A stretch of DNA of 64,000 nucleotides, from contig CM043942.1 of assembly GCA_014529385.2 (NCBI GenBank), positions 2,150,501 to 2,214,500 of the forward strand. Direction: 5' to 3'. Below are positions 1 to 10,806 of this stretch, in pieces. This DNA is from Adiantum capillus-veneris. Lineage: Eukaryota > Streptophyta > Polypodiopsida > Polypodiales > Pteridaceae. Position numbers and translations under genes: made by a program. Numbering within the stretch: the first letter of the stretch is position 1; the number at the start of each line of letters is the position of its first letter. Under the pieces are notes generated by a model that had not been told where the DNA came from, did no database searches, and saw only the letters and a list, made by a program, of their open reading frames with translations.

Positions 1-36
1 TTCCCAGAAACCTCATTTACAGCCTCGGACGTCTTC

Positions 37-203
37 ACACTGTCTTCCTCCGTTGATAGCATCTCATCTATCACAATTCTCATCAAATATGCTAGATATT
101 TCTTCAGTATATAGCCATTAACACAGTATTTATTGTTAAGTATGGAGCCTGATTTACCCCTTGTAATTTTCTGTGGTAAAAACACACATTTGTAAGGCCC
201 CAT
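37..203 (-). pseudogene. Ty3/gypsy integrase C-terminal tail, fragment
   Basis: Reading the minus strand from about 203 gives GPYKC and then, 23 codons later, NGYILKKYLA. The integrase tail of element A has the same arrangement (GPY, then NGYRLKHYLS about 25 residues on). The GPY/F module lies at the end of Ty3/gypsy integrases. The fragment probably belongs to element D or to a close relative of it. The link to D is uncertain because another GPF module lies at 915-1,000. Confidence 0.4.
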
Positions 204-279
204 TATGAGGAGAATCCATCGTGCGTGAAGGAAAATCACTCACTGGAAACCAAAATTTTCATGGACAAAATTCAGGGGC

Positions 280-301
280 CTCGGGGGCGGAAGCCCCCGA
301 G
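280..301. repeat. Perfect 9-bp hairpin with GGAA loop
   Basis: CTCGGGGGC at 280-288 pairs perfectly with GCCCCCGAG at 293-301 around a GGAA loop, and a T-run follows. It lies upstream of the TATA box in the copia-type LTR. Confidence 0.75.
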
Positions 302-392
302 ACTTTTTTTTTCCTTCGTTGGAATATTCCTTTTTGCCGGAATATTATGGCCGAACAACGGTCTGAAAGTGGTCCGAAAACGACCAATTGGT

Positions 393-470
393 TGGCCGGT
401 GGCCGGTGGTCGGCATTCAATGGCCGGTGGCCAGTGGCCGAATTCAATGGCTGGTGGCCGAATTCAAAAG
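393..470 (+). repeat. GGCCGGTGGCC/GAATTCAA direct repeats upstream of TATA
   Basis: Short units combining TGGCCGGTGGCC with GAATTCAA or CATTCAATGG occur at least three times in about 80 bases, 120-200 bases upstream of the TATA box. Tandem motifs in LTR U3 regions often act as enhancers; that role is inferred here. Confidence 0.6.
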
Positions 471-590
471 CGGACTTGTCTTCTCAAGGGCGGCCACACA
501 TGGGCGGATTGGAGGGTCCGATTTGGACTTATCTACACAATGGCGGCTACACATGGCTGCCTCTCATGAGAGACGACAGCCCTTTTGGCC

Positions 591-597
591 TATAAAA
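591..597 (+). promoter_or_regulatory. TATA box of the copia-type LTR
   Basis: TATAAAA follows a GC-rich repeat block and precedes a transcribed-looking R/U5 region. Its position and context fit an LTR core promoter. Confidence 0.55.
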
Positions 598-1009
598 GAA
601 GGCCATTTCTACACACATTTTATAGTGTGAAGTTGATGCAACAAGGTGGGTGTGAGGTGGTGAGAGTGAAGCAAGGTGGGAGCTCTATTAAGGGTATAAT
701 CCCTTTGTAAATTACTTCTTGTTTTGAAGTACTAAAGCCATTGAGTGGCCGCTTTCTCGTGGACGTAGCCCACATTGGGTGAACCACGTATATCATATGT
801 ACTCTCTCTCTCTCTCTCTATAATCTCGTGTATGTAAACCTATCTCTCTCCATTAAGTAATCTACTCAATTATCTATTTAGCTACGTCTTATTTCCTAAA
901 ATTTATGGTGTTCACCACCCAAATCTGCCAATTGATATGTGCCATTGTCAAACTTGTTCACAACAGTAAAAGGACCTTCCCTTGATTTGAAACTTTTTTA
1001 GAAAAGTAT

Positions 1010-1305
1010 TGTCCAATTTACTATTGTATCGCAACACAAGATCACCCTTTTCAATTCGCTTATCTTTCACATATTCATTAGCCTTTATCTGAGCTTTCTT
1101 TGACACTCCCTCATAGGAGCTCAAAGAAAAAAATATGTCCAATTGTAAACTGTAAATTGTCCAATTTACTATTGTATAGCAACACAAGATCACTCTTTTC
1201 AATTCGCTTATCTTTCACATATTCATTAGCCTTTATCTGAGCTTTCTTTGACACTCCCTCATAGGAGCTCAAAGAAAAAAATATGTCCAATTGTAAACTG
1301 TAAAT
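1010..1305. repeat. 148-bp head-to-tail duplication in the integrase tail of D
   Basis: Unit 1 is 1,010-1,157 and unit 2 is 1,158-1,305, in perfect register. Only two substitutions were counted over 148 bases. Each unit encodes, on the minus strand, the stretch around KGDLVLRYNSKLDNTF, so the duplication repeats part of the integrase C-terminus. It is much younger than the general decay of the element. Confidence 0.9.
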
Positions 1306-1990
1306 TCAATAATCTTTTCTGCCAAGTATCTCTGTGCTCTTCATCTCCCAATGAAAACAACTTAAGTACAGGAGCCTCCACCTCAATTGGCAATAATCCT
1401 TTCTTGCCATAAACCAAATGGTAAGGAGAAATCCTTGTGCTCATTTTGATAGCAGTTCTATAGGCCCATAATGCATAAGGAAACTTTGAATCCCAAGTTT
1501 TTCCGTGTATCTGGGTCATCTTTGTCAAGATTCTCACCAACTCTCCATTGAACCTTTCATTGAGACCATTTCATTGTGGATAATAAGGAGAACTATGTCG
1601 GTGCTGTATATTGAGATTTTTGCATAGGAAATTAAACAACTCTCCTCTAAATCCTGATCCTCTATTTGAAAGTAATTTTAGTGGCACACCAAATTTGCAG
1701 CATATATGTTCATACACAAACTTTCTCATTTCCTTACTGGTAATCTGTTTGACAGCTTTAGCTTATACCCAACATGACAAATAATCCACTGCTGTCAAGA
1801 TGTAAGCATTCCCTTTACTAGTCATGGGTAAGGGTCCAATAGCCTCAAGACCCCATTTTTCAAACACATCAAAAGCTAGAATTTTCTTTCGTAATTCAGG
1901 CTTTAAAATTCTCTTCCCCATTTTTTGACAAGATAAACAAGACTTGCACCAATGGTTAACATCCTGTTGGATACTTAGCCACACATAGCC
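1259..1990 (-). pseudogene. Element D integrase, broken
   Basis: The minus strand gives the second half of the HHCC zinc finger (HWCKSCLSCQK), then FEKWGLEAIGPLP, where the first DDE aspartate of the usual D-x-x-GP motif has become E-A, then AVDYLSCWV. After a broken stretch there is WAYRTAIKMSTRISPYHLVYG from the C-terminal part of the core. Stops and shifts between about 1,540 and 1,763 remove the second Asp and Glu from any one frame. It cannot encode an active integrase. Confidence 0.8.
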
Positions 1991-2059
1991 TTCTTGTAGA
2001 ATCTTAGTAACGTAATCTTTACGGAAAAATGACCTCCATAAGATCCCTCATGGTTTTCT

Positions 2060-2610
2060 TCCAAAATCTTGACAGAAAATCCCCTTCCTTGATATAAAGG
2101 GGCATTAGCCTTCAACACAAACACACAAGTGATCATTTTTTGGGCTGCATCATGAGATTCTTCATTTTGAGACCTTTCAATATGCTGCAAACTCCATACT
2201 TCAAACTTTTTGAGTAACAATTTCACCATGAAGCATACATTTTTCAGTTTAGGATTCTTATTCTTCCATACTCCCAATACTTTCTTCACAACCAACAAGG
2301 CATATCCTTTGATTTGTAGGCATCTAATTCCCAACTATAAACAAATGTGCAAGCCACCTTCAAGATCCATGTACTGTGCTTCATTGTTACTTTTTGCATC
2401 CAATTTGAACCTTTGTTTCCTTACAAGTTCTCCTTGTGCATTAGGAATGACAATTCCTCCCAAAGCAGCATCATGAATTCTTTGATAAGAGCCATCAAAA
2501 TATAAGAGTGAAGCATTGCACATGGCAAGAGTTTTGACCTTCTTCCTTTGCACCACCTCTTCCTTAACCAAAACATGAGTCTCTGTATAAGTGAGTAAAT
2601 CTTCCAAGGT
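2060..2610 (-). pseudogene. Element D second (plant/archaeal-type) RNase H, broken
   Basis: On the minus strand the sequence gives LLYFDGSYQR, then IVIPNAQGELV, then NNEAQYMDLEGGL. This is the D...E order of the plant-type RNase H domain acquired by Tat Ty3/gypsy elements. The third acidic position, usually in a KGDA-like motif, reads IKGYALLVV, so the Asp is lost. The last motif reads RSQNEESHDAAQ. A frameshift near 2,335 splits the domain. The same C-terminal motif survives in element A without its catalytic part. Confidence 0.75.
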
Positions 2611-2876
2611 AGCTCAAGTACTCTCTTCCAATAAAAAAATGAAATGAAACTCTTGAATTTCAATAACCCATTTCATCACTGTCTTTGATATATTTGAGTT
2701 ATTAAACAGTTGATGAAGAAATGAATAACTGGTGAGTAAAGTGAACGACTTCTGCAGCAAGTAATGTTTGAATCGTCTGCAAGCATAAATCATACTAGTG
2801 ATACCAATTCAATTTTTGAGTAATCTCTTTCATGAGGAGTTTTCACTTTGCTAGCATAATGAACATGCTTCATATA

Positions 2877-3106
2877 CTAAGATTTGTTCCCCCTTTGCAA
2901 TAGCATAGCTCCAATGGCATCATCTCCCGCTGATGGATTAATATAAAATTCCTTTTCCCAGCTAGGGGCTTGCATAATAGGTAGTGTACTCAAAACCTCT
3001 TTAACTCTGTCAAAAATATCTTGACAATCATGTGTCCACTCCAATGGATCATTTTTAACTGCTTGCTGCAATAGATACAATAATTGTGATGCCAATCATA
3101 TGAACT
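2877..3106 (-). pseudogene. Element D RT connection and degenerate first RNase H
   Basis: The translation runs ASQLLYLLQQAVKNDPLEW to FYINPSAGDDAIGAMLLQ. This is the region between the RT thumb and RNase H. The usual catalytic Asp (FYVDAS-type) is replaced by INPSAG, as expected for elements that rely on a second RNase H. The coding sequence stops exactly where the LTR of element C begins and resumes near 7,821 with about 25 codons missing. Confidence 0.7.
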
Positions 3107-4298
3107 TGTCACGTGCACATCTAACCCTATGTGTACGTGGACAAGCTACTTCATGACAAGGGTTCAGTCAGCCTAGCTTAGCAAGTGTTCTGGCACTTTT
3201 GTGAGTCTGTTCGCAGACCGTGCATGTCTAGACACTTAGAATAGATGCATATCCGCTAGTTGCACTCAACATGATCATCAAAATTACCATCAAATTCCAT
3301 CATGAGGATTTTATAGTGCACAAAACCGTTTTTTTATTTTAGCCATTTTTCACTTATTATCAATAAGTGACTTTGTTGGGAAACTAGGTAGGGCAAATTG
3401 GCCAAGCTAATATATAAGACAACTAGCACTAGAAAATTTTGGTAGAAGAAACAACACATAGCCTCTAAAGTTCACCTTCTCAGCAAGACCGACGTAAAGA
3501 CCTAACATTTTCATCCATCAGAATCAACCAGGCAGTTTCATCAAGTGCAGATCAGCCCCAGCGTTTTGCCACTTGTATATTAGCCTGGTATTTGTAGATC
3601 TCCTAGTGTATTCTGCAGCAAACACAATTTCAGCCCTAGTGTTTCTGGATCAGTAAGCCAGCCTAGTGTTTTGCAGATTCCCCATGACAGATTCAGTCCT
3701 AGCTTCAACATTTTCAGTTTTCAGCATATAGACATGACAGAACATCCCCCAAACCTCGCAGATCTCACCTTCCCACAATAGAACCTTGCCGCACGGTCAT
3801 ATCAGTAAGCATTTGCAGATTCAGCCCACTATTCATAGATTTCAGCATCTACATTTTCAGCACATCGTTGCCGCGTCATCGTCATCGCCGTCGTCACTGA
3901 CATAGAGTCAAAATTCAGCAGATACAGGATTTGCAGATTTCAGCCCATAGCATTTTCAGTTTTCAGCCTGTCTTGTAGTCGTCCTCATCATTGTCGACAT
4001 CGTCAGCAAGCCCATTGCATTGTAGAGATTTATGCAATCAATGGTAGACCACTCTTTCCATAGAGAGTGGGGCCCTTGGAGGAGGGTTTGACAACATTTT
4101 GGTGTCATATTCTTCTCTCTCTATCTCTCAGTCTCAACACCTTCATTCACAGTGTTTACCACTTTGTTTGTGATCATTTGCACTCTCTCACTAAAGGAAC
4201 GGAAGGCTCTTCCTTTCGTAAGTAATGGGAACCCTTGAGCATAGTTCGGAGAACTCATCCTGAGCAAAGCTCAACATTCACATCTGATGTACCTTACA
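3107..4298 (+). repeat. Element C 5' LTR
   Basis: It starts TGTCACGTGC and ends CCTTACA, giving TG...CA ends and 1,192 bases. The sequence recurs at 6,690-7,820 in the same orientation. Its end is confirmed by the minus-strand relative at 32,266, which has the same CCTTACA end followed by a PBS. It contains many short GATTTCAGCC/CATTTTCAG-type motifs. Confidence 0.85.
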
Positions 4299-4299
4299 T

Positions 4300-4317
4300 T
4301 GGTATTAGAGATTTAGT
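4300..4317 (+). other. Primer binding site of element C (initiator-Met-tRNA type)
   Basis: TGGTATTAGAG follows the LTR end by one base. The relative at 32,249-32,265 has the cleaner TGGTATCAAAGC on the minus strand. Both resemble the TGGTATCAGAGC site complementary to plant initiator methionine tRNA. Confidence 0.7.
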
Positions 4318-4759
4318 AGTGTTCTATATCACTCAAGGAAAGAACCACAATTTTTTCTTTTTGCTTGTTGCGATCGCTTAGGGTTTAGGGTTTGGGCGTG
4401 TCAATTGCTAATCGTGTTTTTGAAGAGTGACAAGAACCCCAAGAAAGAAGGGCTTGTCCAAACTCTCCTTGTTTCTCTTTTCACTCATTGAGAGCGGACC
4501 GTGCACTTAGCACCAACCAATAGACGTGAGGTGGGAAAAAGCAATCTTGGTGTGAGCGCAAGGCCACCGGGGTGTGCCCGCGAGAAAGAGAAGAGCTCGA
4601 GTGAGAGAAGATCCTTCTCTAACACAGATTGCAAGCAAAAGAAGAACCTCAAGTACTCAAGAACTAAAGAACCCAAGAACCACAAGAACCCAAGTTCCTC
4701 ATGAACTTAAGAACCCAAGACTTCAGTGTATGGTCATCACCTAAAGCGGAATTGCTACT

Positions 4760-6240
4760 TTGCATGGAGGTGATGAGCATGGAAGTGGCGAAGAAAAATT
4801 TTCCCCACCAGGATGTTTTCTCGACCCTCCCCCTCCCCATCTACGCCAAGTATTTGCACAAAATCCTAATTTCACAAAATCCTATGGAGGCTTTGGTCAA
4901 GACGATGATGGACATGATGTTACAACAAGAAGCACAACCAAGCATGAAGAAAGAAAGGCACTCTTTGATCGCAAGCGTGAAGAAAGAAAAGAAAAATTGG
5001 ATCCCAAACGCGAAGAAAGAAAAGTAGAAAAAAAGGCCAACTTGGAGCGTGACCGCGAGCAAGCGCGCTTGGCGGCCGAAGAGCAAATGGCAGCCTTGGA
5101 GCATGAGTGCGAGGAAGCGTGCTTGGTGATCAAAGAGAAAAGGGCAGCCTTGGAGCGTGAGCATAAGCAAGCATGCTTGGTGATCAAAGAAAGACGGGAA
5201 GTTATTGAGCTTGAGTGTGAGCAAGCACGCGAAGCCCACCGAGTAGCGATCGAAGAAAGATGAGCGGTCTTGGAGTTAGAGCATGAGGTGCAGAGAGACC
5301 AACACATGCAAGAGTTGGTCCTATAGATACTCACCTCAAAACTCGAGTCAGTCAAAGATGTTGGTAGTTCATCTAGTAGCAAAGACTCAACCTCGAACAA
5401 CCCCATCATGGAGAAGATCACGTTCAGTAAGTATGATGGTAAGATGGATGCTACTATTATTCATTCTTGGTTGCATCAATTTAATGCTTATTTTGTGACA
5501 ACTAAGAAGATAGGGAATAGTAAGGTTTTGACAACATTCATGTACCTTGTTGCCGATGATGCCATTAGTTGGTATCACGCATGGCAAGAGGCAGAGTTGA
5601 CCACCTAGAGGAAGCCGATGAAGACGCGCCTCTTTCCTTCAATTGGGCCGACTTGCAAGACAAGCTCAAGGCGGGGTTTATGTGACCACAATACCTAGGA
5701 CGATTGAAGGATGATTGGCGTAGTCTCAAGAAAAATGGTATGCCAGTTATGTATTTCTCTAGTCGTGTTTTGCAACTCGGCACCCAATTACACAAATTGG
5801 ATGTTGAGCGCAAGGAGGCATTCCTTTATAAATTGGACAAGTATATCAAGTTTGACATTGAGGTATTTGATCCAATCGATCTCAACCAGGTGGTAGCGAT
5901 TTCTCTTGCACAAGAGATGAAGCACAATAAGGGAAATTAAGCCTAAGGAGAACAAGTCGTCTCAAAGTACCTCTCAAACTTCTCAAAACCCTCAGAACTA
6001 TAAGAATGGTAAGAATGGTAACTCTTCTAAATAATCTTCCTCTAGTCCCTCATAAAAGAACTCTACAAATGAACCTAAGGGTAAAGATAACACAATTGCT
6101 AAACCTAAGCTCACTCCATATGAAAAGGCAGAACAAGGAATTTTAGAAGGATACATCAAGTCGGAAGAACAAAGCATTTATTCTAAGGAAGTCAATGTTA
6201 TCATTGCCACATCAAGGGTCACATAAAGAGAACATGTCCT
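4760..6240 (+). pseudogene. Element C Gag, broken
   Basis: The capsid precursor would start with a glycine/acidic N-terminus (HGGDEHGSGEE). A long charged coiled-coil built of repeated EREQA/EEACLVIKE-like heptads follows (about 4,950-5,260). Next is a retrotransposon-gag core with FSKYDGKMDATIIHSWLHQF, AISWYHAWQ and LKDDWRSLKK, then ISLAQEMKHNKG. A CCHC zinc knuckle (CYHCHIKGHIKRTC) lies at 6,196-6,237. Stops at 5,261, about 5,323 and 5,683 and frameshifts near 5,600 and 5,940 inactivate it. The coiled-coil region is still recognisable in the copies at 16.8 and 31.5 kb. Confidence 0.8.
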
Positions 6241-6375
6241 AAGCTTGACTCTAATGAATCTAAAGAACCACAGAACCCACACCCTCTCTCAATGCAATAA
6301 ATGAGAACACGAGTGTGACCCAAGTTTCTCATGATCCTCCCATTGATGAGTCTCTCATTAAGTGTTAGGGTCATG

Positions 6376-6610
6376 TGAAGGGTCCGCATTTTGTCATATT
6401 GTTTGACCCAGGCAGTATGCATGATGTGATTAGTGACTCTCTTATCAAAAGAGCCCGCTTGGAGGTTAGCAAGACATCTCCTTTCGAGCTGTCGGGCTTC
6501 GCTCCCAATATGGACTCTCTCATTATTACAGGATAGTGCCTTGGTGTTTTTTTCATTATTCAACAAGCGTCCTTTCGCAAAAAAAAATTAGTATCTCCTC
6601 ACGTCCTTTC
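6376..6610 (+). pseudogene. Element C protease-like segment with D-P-G loop
   Basis: HFVILFDPGSMHDVISDSL at 6,387-6,440 matches the first strand and active-site loop of a retropepsin, but the loop reads D-P-G instead of D-T/S-G. The segment continues as KRARLEVSKTSPFEL and breaks before the flap region. The same D-P-G loop occurs in element E at 28,194. Function is doubtful. Confidence 0.6.
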
Positions 6611-6675
6611 CAGGATTTGTGATGCTATTGGCCATCTCCCTTGATGCCATACAGTTTGGTACCAGTCCCTCACTT

Positions 6676-6689
6676 TAAAAAGGAGACGA
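6676..6689 (+). other. Polypurine tract of element C
   Basis: AAAAAGGAGACGA lies directly before the TG of the 3' LTR at 6,690, the expected place for plus-strand priming. Confidence 0.6.
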
Positions 6690-7820
6690 TGTCACGTGCA
6701 CATCTAACCCTATGTGTACATGGACAAGCTACTTCATGACAAGGGTTCTAGCTTAGGAAGTGTCTTGCACTTTTGTGAGTCTATTCGCAGACCGTGCATT
6801 TCCAAATACATAGAGTAGATGCATATCCTCTAGATACACTCAGCATGATCATCAACATCACCATCAGATTCCATCAGGAGCATTTTACATTGCACTTATT
6901 ATTAACAAGTGACTTTGTTGGGAAAGTCGGTAGGGCAAATTGGCCAAGCTAATATATAAGAAAACTAGCACTAGCATTTTCTAGCAGAAGAAGCAGTAAA
7001 GAGACTCTAAAGTTCACCTTCTCAGCAAGACCGACAATAAGACCTAGCATTTTCAGCCATTAGAATCAGCTTGGAATTTTCATCAAGTGAAAATCAGCCC
7101 CAGCGTTTTGCTACTTGCAAATTAGCATGGAATTTGCATATTTTTTACAGCAAACACAGTTTCAGCCCTAGCGTTTTTAAATCAGCAAGCCAACCTAGCA
7201 CTTTGCAGATTCTCTACGACAGATTCATCCCTAGCTTCAAAGTTTTGAGTTTTCCACATATAGACACAGCAGAACAACCTCCAAACCTTGTAGATCTCAC
7301 CTTCCTGCAGGCAGATCCTCGCCGCATAGTTAGATTAGCAAGCGTTTGTAGATTAAGCCCGCTATTCATAGATTTGAGCTTCTGCATTTTTAGCACATCG
7401 TCTTCACGTTGTCATCATCTCCATCGTCATCGACATAGAGTCAGAATTCAACAGATACAAGATTTGTAGATTTCAGCCCATAGCATTTTCAATTTTCAGC
7501 TTGTCTTGTAGTCATTCTCATCGTTGTCGACATCTTCAGCGAGTCCATTGCATTGTAGAGATTTGTGCAATCAATAGTAGACCGCTCTCGCCATAGAGAG
7601 TGGGGCCCTTGGAGGAGGGTTTGACAACATTCTGGTGTTGCATTCTTATCTCTCTATCTCTCAGTTTCATCACCTTCATTCAGAGTGTTTACACTTCGTT
7701 TGTGATCATTTGTACTCTCTCACTAAAGGAACGGAAGACTCTCCCTTGCGTAAGTAAAAGGAACCCTTGAGCACAGTTTGGAGCACTCATCTTGAGAAAA
7801 GTTCAGCATTCACTTCCGTT
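6690..7820 (+). repeat. Element C 3' LTR, 3' end clipped
   Basis: This is a direct repeat of 3,107-4,298, with many substitutions and small indels. It ends at CACTTCCGTT, whereas the related copy at 32,266 continues GCACCTTACA. About ten terminal bases were therefore lost together with flanking element D sequence. Confidence 0.8.
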
Positions 7821-8665
7821 TGACTTTTTTTGGATCTGCCTCAATCCCATGTTTTGAAATTACATGTCCAAAAGTTTCACTCTTGGCTGTGCCAAATGAC
7901 TCGTAGGGTTTAACTGACCCTTGCATTCATCATACCTTGCAAAAGTCATTTCAAGCTTTTGAACATGCTCTTTCCTTGAACAGAATACACAAAGATCGTT
8001 TATGAACCGTTTGACAAACTTCCCAAGGAGCGGGGTAAGGACCCAATCCAGTTTTCTTTCAAAATCTCTAGCTCCATTTGTCAACCCAAAAGGAAGGAAG
8101 CAAAAGCAGAAACAACCCCATGGAGTGATAAAAGTAGTTGTTTTTTGGTCTTCAGGAGTAAGGATAAGTTAGCAATACCCTGGTTAGCCATCACAAACAA
8201 TGTATCTTTCAAAGCCATCCACTGCATCCAAAAGTTGATCAATGAAAGCTAAGGGATAAGGATCTTGCTTGGTCACTGTATTTAATGGCTTATAATCAAC
8301 ACAAACTCTCCAACGCCCATCTTTCTTTGGAGTGATCACTACAGGGCTCACCCATTAATCATTATCAATTGACACAATGAACCCTGCATCCAAAAGTTTA
8401 TTCACTTCTTCCTTGAAGGCATTCATTTTCTCCTTACCCTTCCTTTATAATTTCTGTCTTATTGGCTTTGCCCCTTCAACTAGTTCAATCTTCATAAGAT
8501 CTCCAACAAAACCCCTTATTTTTTGATATGAAGTGATGAAAAGATTTGGAAACCTGTTCAACATTGTTAAGTACTCGCTTATTTCTCCTTGTGTCGAATC
8601 AGTACTCAGCATGTTTTGAATGAACCCCTTCTTTACTGGCAATTCCTGTTTAGGCTGCATTAACT
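7821..8665 (-). pseudogene. Element D reverse transcriptase, broken
   Basis: The minus strand gives GFI...WVSPVVITPKKDGRWRV, CVDYKPLN, a garbled YQG segment, FGLTN and FVKRFINDLCVF, then GHVISKHGIEADPKKVK. This is the order of Ty3/gypsy RT motifs. The catalytic FIDD motif reads FIND, so one of the paired Asp residues is lost. Several stops and shifts break the frame. The sequence stops inside the thumb, where element C begins. Confidence 0.8.
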
Positions 8666-9159
8666 CCTCAAGTTGTTCTAAACGGCTTGAAGCATTTATA
8701 TCCCCTTACACTTGCAATACTTCACCGATTTCTCTCTTCTCCTTGTCCAACAGCAAGAATGACACTTCACCCTCATCACTGAAACTAGAAGTAGTGCTAC
8801 TTTTTGAATCTTCAAAGCTATCTTCTCTTGTAACTTCAGATTCATCATTTTAACTCACATCTTCTAGTGCCAAAGGTTGCTTTGTAGTCATATCAAACAC
8901 CCTCTTTCCCCCCTCCTTGCCATACACATAGATTGTGTCCTTAACCCAACCTTGCACAACACCAACAACTCTCAACCAAGGTCATCCCAAAATGAGAGGA
9001 AAAGCTCCCAAGCCAGTTGGAATAACATGAAAGTTTACTATAACCTTTACGTTGAAGACTTCAACTTCCAAATTCTTAATCAGCCCCAAACACTTCACTT
9101 TGGCATGGTTTTCTAGTCAAAACTTTGACCCAGAGCTTATGCATGTAATGAGACAGTCT

Positions 9160-9245
9160 CTCAACACATGACTGTGTGATCACACAAATTTGAGCACCTC
9201 CATCAATGTAGGCCTCTCCGATGCCCACACCTTTGTGCCAAGCAT
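9160..9245 (-). pseudogene. Element D protease active-site segment
   Basis: On the minus strand GIGEAYIDGGAQICVITQ matches the active-site strand of the element A protease (LVDGGAQICIMTEG). Both use D-G-G. Upstream and downstream parts are frameshifted. Confidence 0.65.
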
Positions 9246-9659
9246 TCACCACGGGAAAAATGTCGGGTAACTCTCACATATCCATCACTCTGACTTGTCC
9301 ATGCTTGTGCTCTTTGTCTGGATTCAATAATGACTTCCACTGCCTCTTAAGTTTGGGCACCACATTCATCAACTGTCTAGAAGCACAATCTACTTTCCTC
9401 CCAATTAGGTCTTCCTTTCAACTGTAAGTTTTTTGGCCTTCTCCCAAAGGTAAACATGCTACTACAAGGACTTCTCTTCCTCTTAACTTTCCCATCTTCA
9501 CCCTCTTTATCTTTCCCCTTCTTCTTACTGGGACTTGGAGCAGCATAGCCTTCCCTCTCTCTTTTGCCTACGGGCATCATATCTACTTCTTTCTTTTCTA
9601 CCCGCAAAATACCCACATGACCACCAGAGGTTGAGGACTGATTTTCCTGTTCAATGCCT

Positions 9660-10640
9660 TGATCTCCCTATATATCTATTGCATAATCATGAGCCCCGTT
9701 AGGAATCAGTTGAGGAAGTGGAAACATATTACCTCCCATCCTTGTTGGCCTTGGATGATAAGTGTTGATAGGACCAAGTTCACCACAATTATAACAGGTA
9801 GGGATGAACCTACTTTGTGGATCAAATACACCTTGTCCACGAACCACACTAGAATTAGGCTTAGCTTCATATGGCTGGACCATTCCTCTACCATGACCAT
9901 GACCACGACCACGACCATGTCCAAGAACATTGAGTCACAATTCCTGCATCATGGTCATCATGTCTTGCATATTTCACTGTAAGTGTTCAATGTTTGCAAC
10001 CCTTTGAGTAGGTTGGGCTTTATCCTCTGCCTGATTTCCCTCATTTTGGCCACCATTACCTTGCACATGAACCTCTTTCCCACACTCAATGAGTCTATGA
10101 TATTTCCATTCTTTCTCTCTAGTGATGGTGACTGCTTCCTCAAAAGTAGCGAGCCTTTTTAGCTCAACTTTGAACTTTAGACTTTCCTTTAAGTTTTCCA
10201 CAAAATGGTCCTTTAACATTGTTGGAGGGATTTCATTTCCCAAATCTCAAGCCCATTTATCCCATGAATGGGTAAATTGCATGACAAATTCATCAACACT
10301 TTGATTAACCTTCTGAGTGTACCCCAAAATTTCATGCCAAACTTATCAGGTTCTTCAATGCTCTTGTATTGTGCCAAAAAATCCTGCTTCACACGATTGT
10401 AGTCCAAAACCGTACCTAAAGTTTGTGCATGTACCACCTCTTCATGATTTTGTAACCAAACTTTTGCCTCATCCTATAAACTGTATTGCAGTAACCGCAA
10501 TAATATAGCTTGATCTAGTATATTTTGTAATAAGCAATCAACTTCCAATTTCTCAATAAAAGTCCATGCATTCTCATTAGCAATTTACGAAACTGTGGAA
10601 ACTCGTCCATCATGTTAGATTTCCACATAAACACTGACAT
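9660..10640 (-). pseudogene. Element D Gag, broken
   Basis: The minus strand gives NAWTFIEKLEVDCLLQ, VWLQNHEEVVHAQTLG, VKQDFLAQYKSI and FVENLKESLKFKVELKRLATFEEAV, a typical retrotransposon-gag core. A zinc-knuckle relic follows (CYNCGELGPINTYH) in which the His and last Cys are no longer in place. Several stops and shifts divide it. 9,260-9,660 lies between gag and protease and is charged and Lys-rich on the minus strand. 8,666-9,160 is a serine/acid-rich linker toward RT. Confidence 0.75.
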
Positions 10641-10765
10641 GTGACATCGTAAGTTCAAGGGATGTCGATGGATCGCTCCAATACCTAGTCCAGCTCACAC
10701 TGGGTAACCCGGCCCCCGTGATTGGCTTCACAAAACCTCACCACCCTCCAAAGGCTGCATGGAAT

Positions 10766-10806
<41 letters not shown>

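Larger units (their letters stand above)
206..914 (+). mobile_element. Probable solo or truncated Ty1/copia LTR
   Basis: This stretch interrupts minus-strand integrase sequence. It has a TATA box at 591-597, GGCC-rich direct repeats upstream of it, and a 3' section (about 750-795) with the GTGGACGTAGCC and GAACCACGTATATC motifs typical of the R/U5 part of plant copia LTRs. It ends near TGTTCA. No internal copia gene follows, which suggests a solo LTR. The exact ends are uncertain because no clean target duplication was found. Confidence 0.45.
915..3106 (-). mobile_element. Element D, 3' half: decayed Tat-like Ty3/gypsy pol
   Basis: Read on the minus strand from 3,106 to 915 this gives, in order, the RT/RNase H connection, a plant-type second RNase H, the integrase zinc finger and core, and the integrase GPF tail. 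The reading frame is broken many times. The matching 5' half (gag, protease, RT) lies at 7,821-10,640, and element C separates the halves. Plant-type RNase H after the ordinary RNase H is known from the Tat lineage of Ty3/gypsy elements. Element A in this window is a relative. Confidence 0.75.
3107..7820 (+). mobile_element. Element C: non-autonomous LTR retrotransposon (gag + protease, no RT)
   Basis: Two direct LTRs (3,107-4,298 and 6,690-7,820) flank an internal region of only about 2.4 kb, with an iMet-like PBS, a degenerate gag, a CCHC knuckle, a protease-like segment and a purine tract directly before the 3' LTR. There is no room for RT, RNase H or integrase. This is the plan of TR-GAG non-autonomous elements. 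It sits in the pol of element D. The last roughly 10 bases of its 3' LTR and about 75 bases of D are missing, so no target duplication is left. The two LTRs differ at many positions, so the insertion is old. Three more fragments lie at 12,376-13,398, 16,785-17,640 and 30,690-32,491. Confidence 0.8.

Noticed and set aside
4841-5421. Antisense Cys/Ser-rich ORFs over element C Gag
   Set aside because: They mirror the repetitive coiled-coil codons of Gag.
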